Assembly (NCBI RefSeq): GCF_016862095.1
Contig: NZ_BOMH01000013.1
Location: 124,001-188,000, forward strand
DNA from: Actinoplanes cyaneus
GTDB lineage: Bacteria > Actinomycetota > Actinomycetes > Mycobacteriales > Micromonosporaceae
Direction: 5' to 3'
Length of the DNA: 64,000 nt
The notes beneath the pieces were generated by a model, which saw only the letters and a program-made list of their open reading frames with translations, was not told the DNA's origin and searched no databases. Position numbers and translations under genes: made by a program. Shown one piece after another: positions 39,637 through 48,633 of this stretch. Positions within the stretch are counted from its first letter, which is position 1. The number at the start of each line of letters is the position of its first letter.

Positions 39637-41757
39637 TCACCCGGTGGGTGAGCGGACCACCCGTGGCTTCTCGGCCGATCCGAACGTCAGCGACCCCACC
39701 GGCGCGGGGACGCCGGGCTGTGGCGGGCCGAGCACGACGAGCGCCTCCACCCAGTAACGGACCATCGCCCGGCTGGTGCTGTCCTCGCGGGTGACACCCG
39801 CGTCGAGCCGCCGGCGCGCGGCCTGCGGGTCGGACAGGGCCAGGTCGGCGGCGAACAGGTCGCCCCAGACCTGGGGGTCGCGGCCCAGGTCCCGCTGACG
39901 GTCCAGCGCCGGTCCGCGGTAGAACGAGCCGGCGGTCAGTGGCAGCAGCTGGATGCCGATGATCGACTCCGGCTTCGGGTCGAACCACGTCGCGAAGTCG
40001 AGCTTGGCGTCCCAGACGATGCCGGCGGTGGTGTGGGCGTAGCCGGCCGGCCGGGTCAGTCCGGCGCCCAGCCAGTACATCCGCGCGGTCGCGGCCTCCA
40101 TCGCGTAGTGGGTCACGCCGTACCGCGTCATGTCGGTGTTGCCCCGGACCAGTCCCCAGCGGACCACCGCCTCCCACGCCGCCACCGCCTCGCTGGACGA
40201 CTCCTGGTTGTTGCCGTCGGCGAAGGGGGCGAACCCGGAGGCGGCCGAACTGCCGAGGTAGGCGTTGAAGGCCCGGAACGGCGGCAGCCCGCTCGCCGGC
40301 CCGATCGCCAGTGACCCGGCGTAGTCCCGGACGATCAGGTCGACCACGTCACCGTAGTCACGGCCGAACTGCGGATCGGCAGCGGCGAGCACGGCGGCGG
40401 CCCGGACCAGGTAGCCGTACTGGAAGTGATGGTCGTTGTAGTCCTGGGAGCCGAACTCGGCCGGCACGGCGATGAGCCCGCCCCAGGTCGGGTCGTAGCC
40501 GAAGTAGCGCCCGTCGGCCGGCCCGGTGTAGGTCAGCCAGTCGACGAGTTGCGGCCGTAACCGGTCGAGAGCCTGCTTGCGCTGGTCGTCCGCCCCGGCC
40601 GCGGCCGCCACCTCGGCGACGGTGGCGAGCCGGCCGAGCTCCTTGAGCCCGAAGTAGCTGCCGCCCGCACCCGGCGGGTCGGCCAGATCCTTGTTCAGGG
40701 CGTCGCGGACCGCCCGGCCGGCCGCGGCGTCCAGCGGCACCTGCGGGACGGCGGTGAGCAGCCCCGGCATCGGCACCCGGACCCGCACCGTCCCGGCGGA
40801 GACCAGGGTCATCGTGCCGCGGGCGTCCGGGTAGGAGCCGGCCAGCTCGGCGGGGCCGGCGACCAGCCCGGTCCGCTGGTGCGGCAGCAGGGCCCACACG
40901 CCGGTGCCGCCTCCGGCCCGGCGCGCGGTGAGCGTCTGGGTGACCGTCCCGGCCTTGGCGTCGTACGTCATCGCCGCGGTGGTCGCCACCACCGGATCGC
41001 CGGTGCCGGCCTGCTCCCAGCTCGCCTGGTCCGCGCCGTCCGGGACCCGGGCGACGGCCAGCCGCTCACCCGAGCCGACCAGGGAAGGACCGTCGAAGGT
41101 CAGGCCGTCGCCGATGACGTCCCAGCGGCCGCCCGCGATGTCCAGCCGGGCGCGCGTGGCCGAGCTCCCCACGTCGCGGAAGGCGCCGGTCAGGGCCGGT
41201 GCCGCGCCCTGGAACCGCATCCACAGCACCGGGCTGCCCTGTACCAGGGTGATCTCCACGGACCCGCCGCCGGCCAGGCCCACCCGCAGGACGACGTGGA
41301 AGGCGCCGTACCCGGCGACCTGGACTGCCCCGGTCGCGGTGTTCAGGGTCAGGGCGGGAAGGAACGGGGTGACGACGGCGTTCGCCGAGCCCGTGACGGG
41401 CGCGCCGCTGATCTGCACGCCCGCGTCGGCGGCCCGCACGGCGAGCGGATGCGTCCAGATCGGCTGGGTGCGCGGGCCGGTCAGCGCCGAGCTCCACCAC
41501 TGGTTGGTCGGGATGGCCTGGCCGGTGAGGTCGCCGGCCTGAGCCGGGGACCGGGTCGGCCGGGCGGCGGCCGGCAGGGCGCCGGCGATGCCGCCCTTGC
41601 CGGTGACCGTGGGCACGGCCGTCTTCGCCGCCGAGGTGTCCTCCATGACCGGGCCGGCGTCGGCCGGGGCGGGTTGCTGCCCGGCCGGCTCCGGGGAGCA
41701 GCCGGTCACCGTGATGAGGGCCGCGGCCGTGGCGGCGACCCATGACCGGCGGCTCAC
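39637..41757 (-). CDS. GH81 endo-beta-1,3-glucanase, predicted lipoprotein
   Basis: 706 residues. The N-terminal signal peptide ends at a lipobox-like LITVTGC, so it is lipid-anchored on the outer membrane face. The rest is a GH81 beta-1,3-glucanase: the early IPTNQWWSS motif, the beta-sandwich half and the (alpha/alpha)6 half with YNDHHFQYGYLVRAA and the catalytic-loop motif DGNNQESSSEA. It cleaves beta-1,3-glucan. GTG 41757 overlaps the stop of the HlyD-like gene (GTGA), and a GT2 synthase lies just upstream. A secreted hydrolase beside a polysaccharide synthase suggests trimming or release of the polymer being made. Confidence 0.9.
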   Translation of the reverse strand: MSRRSWVAATAAALITVTGCSPEPAGQQPAPADAGPVMEDTSAAKTAVPTVTGKGGIAGALPAAARPTRSPAQAGDLTGQAIPTNQWWSSALTGPRTQPIWTHPLAVRAADAGVQISGAPVTGSANAVVTPFLPALTLNTATGAVQVAGYGAFHVVLRVGLAGGGSVEITLVQGSPVLWMRFQGAAPALTGAFRDVGSSATRARLDIAGGRWDVIGDGLTFDGPSLVGSGERLAVARVPDGADQASWEQAGTGDPVVATTAAMTYDAKAGTVTQTLTARRAGGGTGVWALLPHQRTGLVAGPAELAGSYPDARGTMTLVSAGTVRVRVPMPGLLTAVPQVPLDAAAGRAVRDALNKDLADPPGAGGSYFGLKELGRLATVAEVAAAAGADDQRKQALDRLRPQLVDWLTYTGPADGRYFGYDPTWGGLIAVPAEFGSQDYNDHHFQYGYLVRAAAVLAAADPQFGRDYGDVVDLIVRDYAGSLAIGPASGLPPFRAFNAYLGSSAASGFAPFADGNNQESSSEAVAAWEAVVRWGLVRGNTDMTRYGVTHYAMEAATARMYWLGAGLTRPAGYAHTTAGIVWDAKLDFATWFDPKPESIIGIQLLPLTAGSFYRGPALDRQRDLGRDPQVWGDLFAADLALSDPQAARRRLDAGVTREDSTSRAMVRYWVEALVVLGPPQPGVPAPVGSLTFGSAEKPRVVRSPTG

Positions 41758-42548
41758 GCGCTGTTCACCGCGGGGGTGCCGCCCGCGGCCGTGGTGGTGT
41801 CCACGACAGCGCGGAACTGCAGTCCCGGGACCAGGGTGCGCACCGTCGCCAGCGCGGCCGGATCGGGGCGCAGCACGACCGTGAGCAGGTCGGGGACGAT
41901 GGTCTGCCCGGCGCTGCCGACCTTGGGCTCGACCCGTTCCAGGATGGTGGCCATCCGGCCGGGCAGGCCGGGCCCGGAGACGTAGGCGGTCATCCGCAGC
42001 CGCAGCTTGCGCAGCGTCTCGAGGGGCACGTCGACACGGAAGGTGAGCTTGGACGGGTCGTACAGCGTGATGATCGGCTCCCCGGCGCGGGCGATCTGAC
42101 CCGGGGCGACGTTGATGACGGTGACGATGCCGGCGGCGGGCGCGGTCAGCTGCTGCACCTTGGCTCCCCGGCCGTCGGTGGTGCGGGTGACCCTGGCCAG
42201 GGCCGCGCCGGCGGTCACGCTCTCGCGCTCGCCGATCAGCAGCTGGTTGACCACCGCGGCGTCGGCCGAGCCCACGACGATCGGCTGGGCGGTCAGCACC
42301 GCGGTGCCGGCGTCCAGCAGCGTCCGCTCGGCGAGCCGCTTGCGCACGATGTGGGCGCCACCGGCGACGGCTGCCGCCACCAGGATCACCACCACGATCA
42401 CGGTACGCAGGACGCGCAGCCCACTGCGCCATCGGGACGGCCGGGGCGTGACCGGCGCGGGGTCGGGAGTCTCCGGTCCGGCCAGGCTCAGGTCGGGATC
42501 GGTGGTGCTCTTCTCGATCATGGTGCTGGTCTCGATCGTGGTGCTCAT
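41754..42548 (-). CDS. HlyD/Alg44-like membrane protein linked to polysaccharide synthase
   Basis: 264 residues. A cytoplasmic Thr/Pro-rich N-terminus of about 43 residues leads to one transmembrane helix (VLRTVIVVVILVAAAVAGGA, about 47-66). An extracytoplasmic biotinyl-lipoyl/barrel-sandwich region follows (LTAPAAGIVTVINVAPGQIARAG, seen as APAAGIVTVINVAPGQ and IARAG) and a beta domain. This is the periplasmic-adaptor fold found in HlyD and Alg44. It lies between the GT2 synthase and the GH81 gene, so it probably couples synthesis to export across the wall. It overlaps GH81 by four bases. Confidence 0.82.
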   Translation of the reverse strand: MSTTIETSTMIEKSTTDPDLSLAGPETPDPAPVTPRPSRWRSGLRVLRTVIVVVILVAAAVAGGAHIVRKRLAERTLLDAGTAVLTAQPIVVGSADAAVVNQLLIGERESVTAGAALARVTRTTDGRGAKVQQLTAPAAGIVTVINVAPGQIARAGEPIITLYDPSKLTFRVDVPLETLRKLRLRMTAYVSGPGLPGRMATILERVEPKVGSAGQTIVPDLLTVVLRPDPAALATVRTLVPGLQFRAVVDTTTAAGGTPAVNSA

Positions 42549-42623
42549 GGTCAGGCCTTTCTCGGCGAAGGTCGTGGCGCCGGCCGGCGGCGGTCTTCCC
42601 GCGGTGGCCGGGCCGGGGAGGAG

Positions 42624-44252
42624 TCAGGCGCCGGCCGGGACCGGCTGCGGCTCGGAGCCGGCCGGCGCCGCCGGAAGTTCCCGGCTCGCGGCCGGGCGCG
42701 GGGTGACCGCGCGCGTGATCGGCGCGGCGGGCCGTTGCCGGATGCGGCCACCGGTGACCGATTCGAGGATCATCCGGCCCAGGATGAGCACGATCATGCT
42801 GGCCCAGCCGACGGAGAGCCAGGTCGGCGCCGGGTCGGCCATCACGAGGATGCCGACGGCGATGGCGGTGGCGTTCAGCAGCAGCAGGGCGACCAGGGGC
42901 ATGACCGCCCACAGTGACCGGGCGCCGCTGCCACCGGCGTTGGTGGCCTTCCAGACGGACGGACGGCCGATCAGCACGCCACCGAGCGCGCGCAGGTGCA
43001 CCGGGACCGCGCCGATGCTGGCCACGATCGCGGACAGCTTGAACCCGCCCGATTGCAGCCAGGTGACCAGCAGCACGGCGGCCTGGAACGGCAGGTAGTG
43101 GGTGGCCCAGGCGAACCCGTCGGCGCGGATCGGGCTCAGCGCGAAGAGCAGGTACAGCGCCGGGAACAGCATGAACGTCAGCATCGCCAGGGACAGCAGG
43201 TAGTGCGTGCCGCAGAACAGGTACTGCAGTCGCTGGTCGATGGTCAGCCCGCTGCCACGCCGGAACAGCCGGCCGCGCAGCAGCACCTCGAAGCCGCCGC
43301 CGGCCCACCGCAACTGCTGCTTGAGGTACGACGGGACGTCCTCGGGCGCCAGCCCGCGCGCCAGGACCTGCGGTACGTAGATCGACTTCCAGCCCCGTTT
43401 GTGCAGCTCGATCGAGGTCCAGATGTCCTCGGAGTTGCTGCCGGTCCAGATGCCGCCGATGCTGTCGAGAGCCGTCCGCCGGAACATCACGTTCGTGCCG
43501 ACACAGAACGCGGCGTTGAAGTGGTTCTTACCGGGGCAGACGAGCTCGTAGAAGATCCGCTGGGCCTCGCCCGAGCCGGTGGCGACCAGGTTGACGTTGT
43601 TGGTGTACGACTGCGGGGACTGCACGAACGCCACGTCCGGGTCCTGGAAGTGCGGCAGGATGCTGAGCAGGAAGTTCGGCTCGGGCACGTGGTCGGCGTC
43701 GAAGATGACGACGAACTCGCCGTCGGTGCGGGCCAGCCCCGCGTTGACGTTGCCGGCCTTGGCGTGGGCGCCGCCCGGCCGCCGGAGGTAACCGATCCCG
43801 GCTTCCTCGGCCAGCCGGCGCAGCTCGTCGCTGTCCCCGTCGTCGAGCAGGAACGTGTCGTGCGGCAGGTCCATGTCGCGGGCGGCGAGCAGCGTGGTCC
43901 GCACCAGCGCGGGATCCTCGCCGTACGCGGTGATGAACACGTCGATGGACGGGACGTCGCCGCCGGCCCGCAGCCGGTTGCGCCAGACAGTGGCGTCCAC
44001 GGGCTCCGGCCGGTCGTCGTGGGCCAGGATGGTCCACCAGGTGCCGACCAGGTGCAGGGCGGTCAGGCCCTCGGCGGCCAGCATGGCGATCCAGAGCCAG
44101 CCCGGCCCGCGGTACGCCGGGTTGAGCAGGAACAGCTGGTAGAAGACGGTCGCGGCGAGCGCCGCGATGATCGCGACCCGCGTCGAGCGCTGCAGCGGCC
44201 GCCAGGCGAGGCGCGCATCGGGCCTGCCCGGAGGTAGGGGCGGTGCCGTCAT
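42624..44252 (-). CDS. Processive family 2 glycosyltransferase (cellulose synthase-like)
   Basis: 542 residues. Two N-terminal membrane helices precede a cytoplasmic GT-A domain and at least five C-terminal helices. Motifs of processive beta-glycan synthases are all present: TAYGED, FDADH (DxD), NSEDIWTS (TED-like) and QQLRW (QxxRW). There is no PilZ domain. It resembles bacterial cellulose/curdlan/hyaluronan synthases. With a GH81 beta-1,3-glucanase in the same unit, a beta-1,3-containing glucan is the best product guess. ATG 44252 has GGGAGC upstream. Confidence 0.9.
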   Translation of the reverse strand: MTAPPLPPGRPDARLAWRPLQRSTRVAIIAALAATVFYQLFLLNPAYRGPGWLWIAMLAAEGLTALHLVGTWWTILAHDDRPEPVDATVWRNRLRAGGDVPSIDVFITAYGEDPALVRTTLLAARDMDLPHDTFLLDDGDSDELRRLAEEAGIGYLRRPGGAHAKAGNVNAGLARTDGEFVVIFDADHVPEPNFLLSILPHFQDPDVAFVQSPQSYTNNVNLVATGSGEAQRIFYELVCPGKNHFNAAFCVGTNVMFRRTALDSIGGIWTGSNSEDIWTSIELHKRGWKSIYVPQVLARGLAPEDVPSYLKQQLRWAGGGFEVLLRGRLFRRGSGLTIDQRLQYLFCGTHYLLSLAMLTFMLFPALYLLFALSPIRADGFAWATHYLPFQAAVLLVTWLQSGGFKLSAIVASIGAVPVHLRALGGVLIGRPSVWKATNAGGSGARSLWAVMPLVALLLLNATAIAVGILVMADPAPTWLSVGWASMIVLILGRMILESVTGGRIRQRPAAPITRAVTPRPAASRELPAAPAGSEPQPVPAGA

Positions 44253-44670
44253 GAGTGCTCCCAGAACTTCGGCATTCAGCGCCGTGGATTCGGCGCCGTC
44301 CTCCACGGAACAGGAAAAGCCGAGAATGCGCGAGTGCTGGCGAGCTATTTAATTTGTGGCCGATGTTTCTGAATTGTAGATGGTTCGTTGCGGTTTTCGC
44401 CCTGACTTCATTGATCGATTCGGGGATCGCTCTGAGCTGCAGGTCGTCATGGCCGTACGTTAATAAAAAGTAATTGTTGAGCGGCTGTCGGCGAATCGAG
44501 AAGTTGATCAGTGAGCGAGGTTACAGTGGGGGTCCGGAGACTTGAGCGCAATGGTGATCGCACCGGAAACGGCGAGGAAATGATGACGTGTTCTGCGGGA
44601 AACTGCGAAAGGAGTTCCCGTGGGAGCGGGGCCGCCCGGATCCCCCGTGGACCCGGGCGGCCCCGTCGGG
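44253..44670. other. 418-bp AT-richer intergenic region upstream of the GT2 operon
   Basis: Noticeably lower GC (TTTAATTTGTGG, TTAATAAAAAGTAATTG around 44346-44475) than its surroundings. It carries the GT2 promoter on the minus strand and the terminator of the chitosanase gene (44627-44665). A 36-codon frame at 44363-44473 lacks a ribosome-binding site and is not called. Confidence 0.6.
44627..44665 (-). terminator. Terminator of the chitosanase gene
   Basis: CGGGGCCGCCCGG pairs perfectly with CCGGGCGGCCCCG over 13 bp (13-base loop), five bases past the chitosanase stop. Confidence 0.8.
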
Positions 44671-45876
44671 TCAGCCGATGTGGTAGGAGTCGCCGTAGAC
44701 CTTGAAGTCCAGCGGCGTGTTCAGGTCGAAGTTGCCGTTGTTCAGGAACACCCGCTGGGCCGTGTCGATGCGGGTCACGTCCGAGTGCGCCTCCTCCTTC
44801 TTCATCTCCACGACCCGCTCGTCCAGGAACGCGTTGAGCCAGGCCCGCTCGTCGCCCCCCTGGGACGGCGGCTTGGCCTTGGCGAGCGCGCGGCTGCGGA
44901 TCGAGCGCATGCCCTCGTAACCGTGCACGACCGAGGCGTCGTAGTACGCGAACTGCCCGAGCGCCCGCACCCCGTCGGCCTTGCCGTCCCGGACGGACGG
45001 GTTGAAGTACACCCGGTCCCGTTCGGCCTCCTGCGCGGCCTGGAACACCGGGTCGGCCGCCGCGGTCTTCCAGTCCCTGGTGAAGTTCGGGTCGAGCCCG
45101 GAGTGCGACTCGGTCCCGTTGACGTTGCGCAGCGCCGGCAGGTACTTGGCCAGCACGTTCGACGGTTTGGTGGCGGTGTAGGCCTCGACGAGCTCCAGCA
45201 TGTCCCCGGTCCCGGAGCAGAAGCCGATGATCCCGGCCGTGTAGCCGCGCCCGTCGTGGATGTCCTCGATGTAGGAGAACTGCGACCGCCAGTCCAGCGA
45301 CGAGTTCTCGGCCGCCGAGACGATCTGCATGGCGACGTCCTTCTTCGCCGGGTTGTCGAGGTTCTTCCCGGACGGAGCACTGCTGGTCGGCGTGGAGGTG
45401 CCGCCGGGCAGCGTCCAGGTCTGGTTCGCCCCGCCGGCACAGGTCCAGATCTGCAGGCGGGCGCCGTTCGCGGTGCTCTTGTCGGTGACGTCGAGACACT
45501 TGCCGGAGCCGCTGTTGACCAGCGTCCCGTTGGTGAAGGTCCACTTCTGTGCGCTGCCGGCGTTGCAGTCGTACAGCTGGATCTTGGCGCCGTTCGTGGT
45601 GGCCGCGGCGGTGACGTCCAGGCACTTGCCGAGCGCCCGGATGGTCTGGTCGGCGTTGCCGGTGGTCCACTGCTGGGCGGCGCTGCCGTTGCAGTCGTAC
45701 AACTGGATCGCCGTGCCGTTGGCGGTGGAGGCGGCAGCGACGTCGATGCATTTGCCGCCCAGCCCGGTGATCGGCCCGGCGGCCGCGGCACTGGCCGGCA
45801 GCAGTCCGTAGATCAGGGTCGCACCCGGTATGACCAGGCCCAACGTGGTGTAGACGACTGTCCTTACGCGATTCAT
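44671..45876 (-). CDS. csnA: Secreted GH46 chitosanase with N-terminal ricin-type (CBM13) lectin domain
   Basis: 401 residues: signal peptide (about 1-32), a ricin B-type beta-trefoil with three repeats of the GKCLDV...QLYDCN...QKW kind (about 35-155), a short linker, and a GH46 catalytic domain (about 170-401). The catalytic Glu lies in SAAENSSLDW, and the second acid in YIEDIHDGRGYTAGIIGF (Asp of IEDI/HDGRG). It hydrolyses chitosan by inversion outside the cell. Streptomyces chitosanases usually lack the lectin, so the trefoil is an addition. It is divergent from csnR; its promoter carries the putative CsnR site between -35 and -10. Confidence 0.93.
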   Translation of the reverse strand: MNRVRTVVYTTLGLVIPGATLIYGLLPASAAAAGPITGLGGKCIDVAAASTANGTAIQLYDCNGSAAQQWTTGNADQTIRALGKCLDVTAAATTNGAKIQLYDCNAGSAQKWTFTNGTLVNSGSGKCLDVTDKSTANGARLQIWTCAGGANQTWTLPGGTSTPTSSAPSGKNLDNPAKKDVAMQIVSAAENSSLDWRSQFSYIEDIHDGRGYTAGIIGFCSGTGDMLELVEAYTATKPSNVLAKYLPALRNVNGTESHSGLDPNFTRDWKTAAADPVFQAAQEAERDRVYFNPSVRDGKADGVRALGQFAYYDASVVHGYEGMRSIRSRALAKAKPPSQGGDERAWLNAFLDERVVEMKKEEAHSDVTRIDTAQRVFLNNGNFDLNTPLDFKVYGDSYHIG

Positions 45877-45926
45877 GGCGCTCCTCGGGGGAGGGGGAGA
45901 GGGGGTGGCGCGCGCGTTGGGGACGG

Positions 45927-45955
45927 ACTCTACGACTGTTAAGTTGCTTTATCAA
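45927..45955 (-). promoter_or_regulatory. Chitosanase promoter with operator in the spacer
   Basis: On the minus strand, TTGATA (45955-45950), a 17-base spacer and TAGAGT (45932-45927) form a near-consensus promoter. The spacer holds the repeat ACTGTTAAGTTGCTTTA (plus-strand 45935-45951), shared with the csnR side, so a bound repressor would block RNA polymerase. Confidence 0.75.
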
Positions 45956-45982
45956 TCCTGGTCGATAATGAAGATTCGACTC

Positions 45983-46033
45983 TTGACACGGATCGACGGG
46001 AGTCTGAGGATGGGCCAACTGTTAAACACTTTG
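45983..46033 (+). promoter_or_regulatory. csnR operon promoter and operator
   Basis: TTGACA (45983-45988), a 17-base spacer and GAGGAT (46006-46011). The second copy of the shared motif, ACTGTTAAACACTTTG (46018-46033), falls on the expected transcription start, 21 bases before the csnR ATG. Confidence 0.7.
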
Positions 46034-46053
46034 CCAATCACCCGGGAGCACCG

Positions 46054-47229
46054 ATGACGCGTCTGGCCGGCTCGTCCAAGCTGCTCCGCGCCATGAACGA
46101 GAGCGCGGCGCTCGGTCATCTGCTCGACCCGGGCATGCTCACGCGCACCGATCTCCGCAAGCTCACCGCGCTGTCGACGCCGACGATCTCCGAGGTGCTG
46201 CGGCGGCTCACCGAGGCCGGGCTGGTCCACGTCGTCGGCCACGCCAGCGGCCGGCCGGGACCGAACGCGGAGATCTACAACGCCAACCCCGATGCGGCGT
46301 ACGCGGCGGCGATCTCCGTGCGTGACATCGGCACCAGCGGAACGCCGTCGATCGCGGCCGCCCTCGGCGACCTGACCGGCGCGGTCCGGGCCCGGTTCGA
46401 GTCCCGGACCGACTTCCTCACCACCGACCCGGCCACGGCCGTGGCCGACGTGTTCGCCGAGTTGCACGAGCGGGCCGGCGTCCCGGCCGACCGGATCCGG
46501 CACGTGCAGCTCAGCGTGCCCGGCTCCTACGACCCGAAGACCGAGACCATCCGCCTGGTCGACGTCCCCGGCTTCGGCCGCCCCGGGCTGATCCCGGGGA
46601 TCGCCGCCGCGCTCGGCACCGAGATCGGCGTCGACAACGACGTCAACCTGGCCGCGGCCGCCGAGCGCAACCGTGGCGCCGCCGGCGACGCCGAGAACTT
46701 CGCGCTGCTCTGGCTCGGCCAGGACGGCCTCGGCCTGGCCATCGACATCAACGGCACGCTGCTGCGCGGTACCCGGGGCAGCGCCGGCGAGATCGGTTAC
46801 ATGCCGCTCTACGCACCGGACTCCACGCATCGCAAGGTCGACCTGCAGGACCTCTTCGGCGGCGGCGCGATCAAGGAACTGGCCCAGGATCACGGCATCG
46901 CCGGCGGCACCCCCGCCGACATCGTGGCGGCGGCCGTGGCCGGCGAGAATACCCCGTTCCTCGCCACCCTGGCCGACCGGATCGTGGTCGCGCTCGCCGC
47001 GGTCGTCGCCGTGCTCGACCCCTACCTCGTGGTGCTCGCCGGGCCGACCGCGCAGGCCGGCGGAGACGCACTGCTCACCGCGGTGAACACCGCCTTCCAG
47101 CACGCGGCCCCGCTGGAATGCACGTTCGCCATGACCTCCATCGACGACGACGCGGTGCTGCTCGGTGCGCTCGACGCCGGCCTCGCCGCGGTCCGTGAAG
47201 CATTGATCACCGCCATCCGCGACAGCTGA
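46054..47229 (+). CDS. csnR: ROK-family transcriptional regulator of chitosan use
   Basis: 391 residues. The N-terminal helix-turn-helix (LTALSTPTISEVLRRLTEAGLV, about 35-56, seen as TPTISEVLRRLTEAGLV) is followed by a ROK sugar-kinase-like domain: DNDVNLAAAAE, LWLGQDGLGLAI and GSAGEIGYMP. The usual ROK zinc cluster (CxCGxxGC) is missing. It is first in an operon encoding a sugar ABC importer, GH4 and kinase, and divergent from a chitosanase. The arrangement matches Streptomyces csnR-csnK, where CsnR represses until chitosan oligomers are present. GGGAG precedes ATG 46054. Confidence 0.87.
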   Translation: MTRLAGSSKLLRAMNESAALGHLLDPGMLTRTDLRKLTALSTPTISEVLRRLTEAGLVHVVGHASGRPGPNAEIYNANPDAAYAAAISVRDIGTSGTPSIAAALGDLTGAVRARFESRTDFLTTDPATAVADVFAELHERAGVPADRIRHVQLSVPGSYDPKTETIRLVDVPGFGRPGLIPGIAAALGTEIGVDNDVNLAAAAERNRGAAGDAENFALLWLGQDGLGLAIDINGTLLRGTRGSAGEIGYMPLYAPDSTHRKVDLQDLFGGGAIKELAQDHGIAGGTPADIVAAAVAGENTPFLATLADRIVVALAAVVAVLDPYLVVLAGPTAQAGGDALLTAVNTAFQHAAPLECTFAMTSIDDDAVLLGALDAGLAAVREALITAIRDS

Positions 47230-47313
47230 GAAGCGGCCGCCGGGCAGTACCGCCGGAGAACGCACCACCGGACAAGCCACTCGTTACGGCTGCACACATT
47301 TGAGAGGCCCACA

Positions 47314-48630
47314 GTGAACAAACGGCTACCTCATGCCCTTTTCGCCCTGACCGCCACCGTTCTGCTCACGACCGCCTGCACGCCCGCCCCCAAGGACAAC
47401 AAGATCGCCGACCCCGGTACGCAGGTCTCCGGGACCGTCGAGCTCTGGCACTTCTTCACCGAACGTGAGGCCGACGCCATCGACCAGGTGGTCAAGGACT
47501 TCCAGACGAGCCACCCGAACATCAAGGTGACCGTCAAGTCCGGACAGGACGACTCGAAGGTGACCCAGGCGATCGGCGCCGGGACCGGGCCGGACGTCGG
47601 GCTCTCCTACTCCACCGACATCGTCGGCAAGTTCTGCTCGTCCGGCGCGTGGGTGGACCTGAAGCCGTACCTCGACCGGGACAAGGTGGACCTGAACCAG
47701 CTGAATGCCACCACCCGGTCGTACACCGAATTCCAGGGCAAGCGCTGCGCGATGCCGTTCCTCGCGGACGCGTACGGCATGTTCTACAACAAGGACCTGT
47801 TCGCCAAGGCCGGCATCGCCGGGCCGCCGAAGACCCTCGACGAACTCACCGCGGACGCCAAGAAGCTGACCGTCAAGAACGCCGACGGATCGCTGAAGCA
47901 GGTCGGGTTCCTGCCGCTCTTCGACTTCTACGAGAACGCGGCCGCGCACCTGGCGCCGGCCACCGGCGCGAAGTGGCTCACCGGGGACGGCAAGAGCGCG
48001 GTCGGCACCGACCCCGGCTGGAAGACGCTGCTCGCCTGGCAGAAAGAGCTGGTCGACTGGTACGGATACGACAACCTGACCAAGTTCAAGGCGAGTCTCG
48101 GCGACGAGTTCAGCGCCGACAACGCCTTCCAGAAGGGCCAGGTCGCGATCAACATCGACGCCGAGTACCGCCTCGCGTTCCTCAAGGACCAGGCCCCCGA
48201 TCTCAAGTACGGCGTGGCGCCCATGCCCACCAGCGACCCGGCCCGCTACGGCGGCGGCTACGTGACCGGCAACATCGTCGGCATCTCCAAGAACGCCAAG
48301 AACCCCGAGGCCGCCTGGGAGCTGATCAAGTACCTGACCACCGACGACGCGGCGGTGGCCAAGCTCGCCGGGCTGATCAAGAACGTGCCGACCACCACCA
48401 AGGCGATCACCGACCCGGCACTGAGTGCGGACCCGGACTTCAAGGCGTTCATCGACATCTTCACCAGCCCGAACTCGCTGACCTCGCCGCCGACCGCGTC
48501 CGGGCCGGCCTACCAGGAGACGTTCCAGCAGTTCCTGATCAAGTACCAGTCCGGCAAGGTCACCGACCTGAACGCCGGTCTGGCCGACGCGGACAAGCAG
48601 ATCAACAGCGTCATGACGCTGGGCGGCTGA
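47314..48630 (+). CDS. csnE: Chitosan-oligosaccharide ABC transporter substrate-binding lipoprotein
   Basis: 438 residues. The lipoprotein signal peptide ends at LLTTAC. The mature protein is a family 1 sugar-binding fold: GTVELWHFFTEREADAI, AIGAGTGPDVGLSYSTDIV, MFYNKDLFAKAGI and GGYVTGNIVGISKNAKNPEAAWELI (seen as GNIVGISKNAKNPEAAWEL). It captures oligosaccharide, here probably glucosamine oligomers, outside the membrane. Identity rests on operon order (ROK, SBP, two permeases, GH4, kinase). GTG 47314 with GAGAGG upstream. Confidence 0.87.
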   Translation: MNKRLPHALFALTATVLLTTACTPAPKDNKIADPGTQVSGTVELWHFFTEREADAIDQVVKDFQTSHPNIKVTVKSGQDDSKVTQAIGAGTGPDVGLSYSTDIVGKFCSSGAWVDLKPYLDRDKVDLNQLNATTRSYTEFQGKRCAMPFLADAYGMFYNKDLFAKAGIAGPPKTLDELTADAKKLTVKNADGSLKQVGFLPLFDFYENAAAHLAPATGAKWLTGDGKSAVGTDPGWKTLLAWQKELVDWYGYDNLTKFKASLGDEFSADNAFQKGQVAINIDAEYRLAFLKDQAPDLKYGVAPMPTSDPARYGGGYVTGNIVGISKNAKNPEAAWELIKYLTTDDAAVAKLAGLIKNVPTTTKAITDPALSADPDFKAFIDIFTSPNSLTSPPTASGPAYQETFQQFLIKYQSGKVTDLNAGLADADKQINSVMTLGG

Positions 48631-48633
48631 CCC

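Noticed and set aside
41758-43308. Open minus-strand extension of the GH81 frame through the HlyD and GT2 genes
   Set aside because: It overlaps two well-supported genes; the GH81 signal peptide starts at 41757 and the upstream translation is low-complexity.
44363-44473. 36-codon hydrophobic frame in the AT-rich gap
   Set aside because: No ribosome-binding site, codon use unlike its surroundings and no homologue recognised; more likely promoter DNA.
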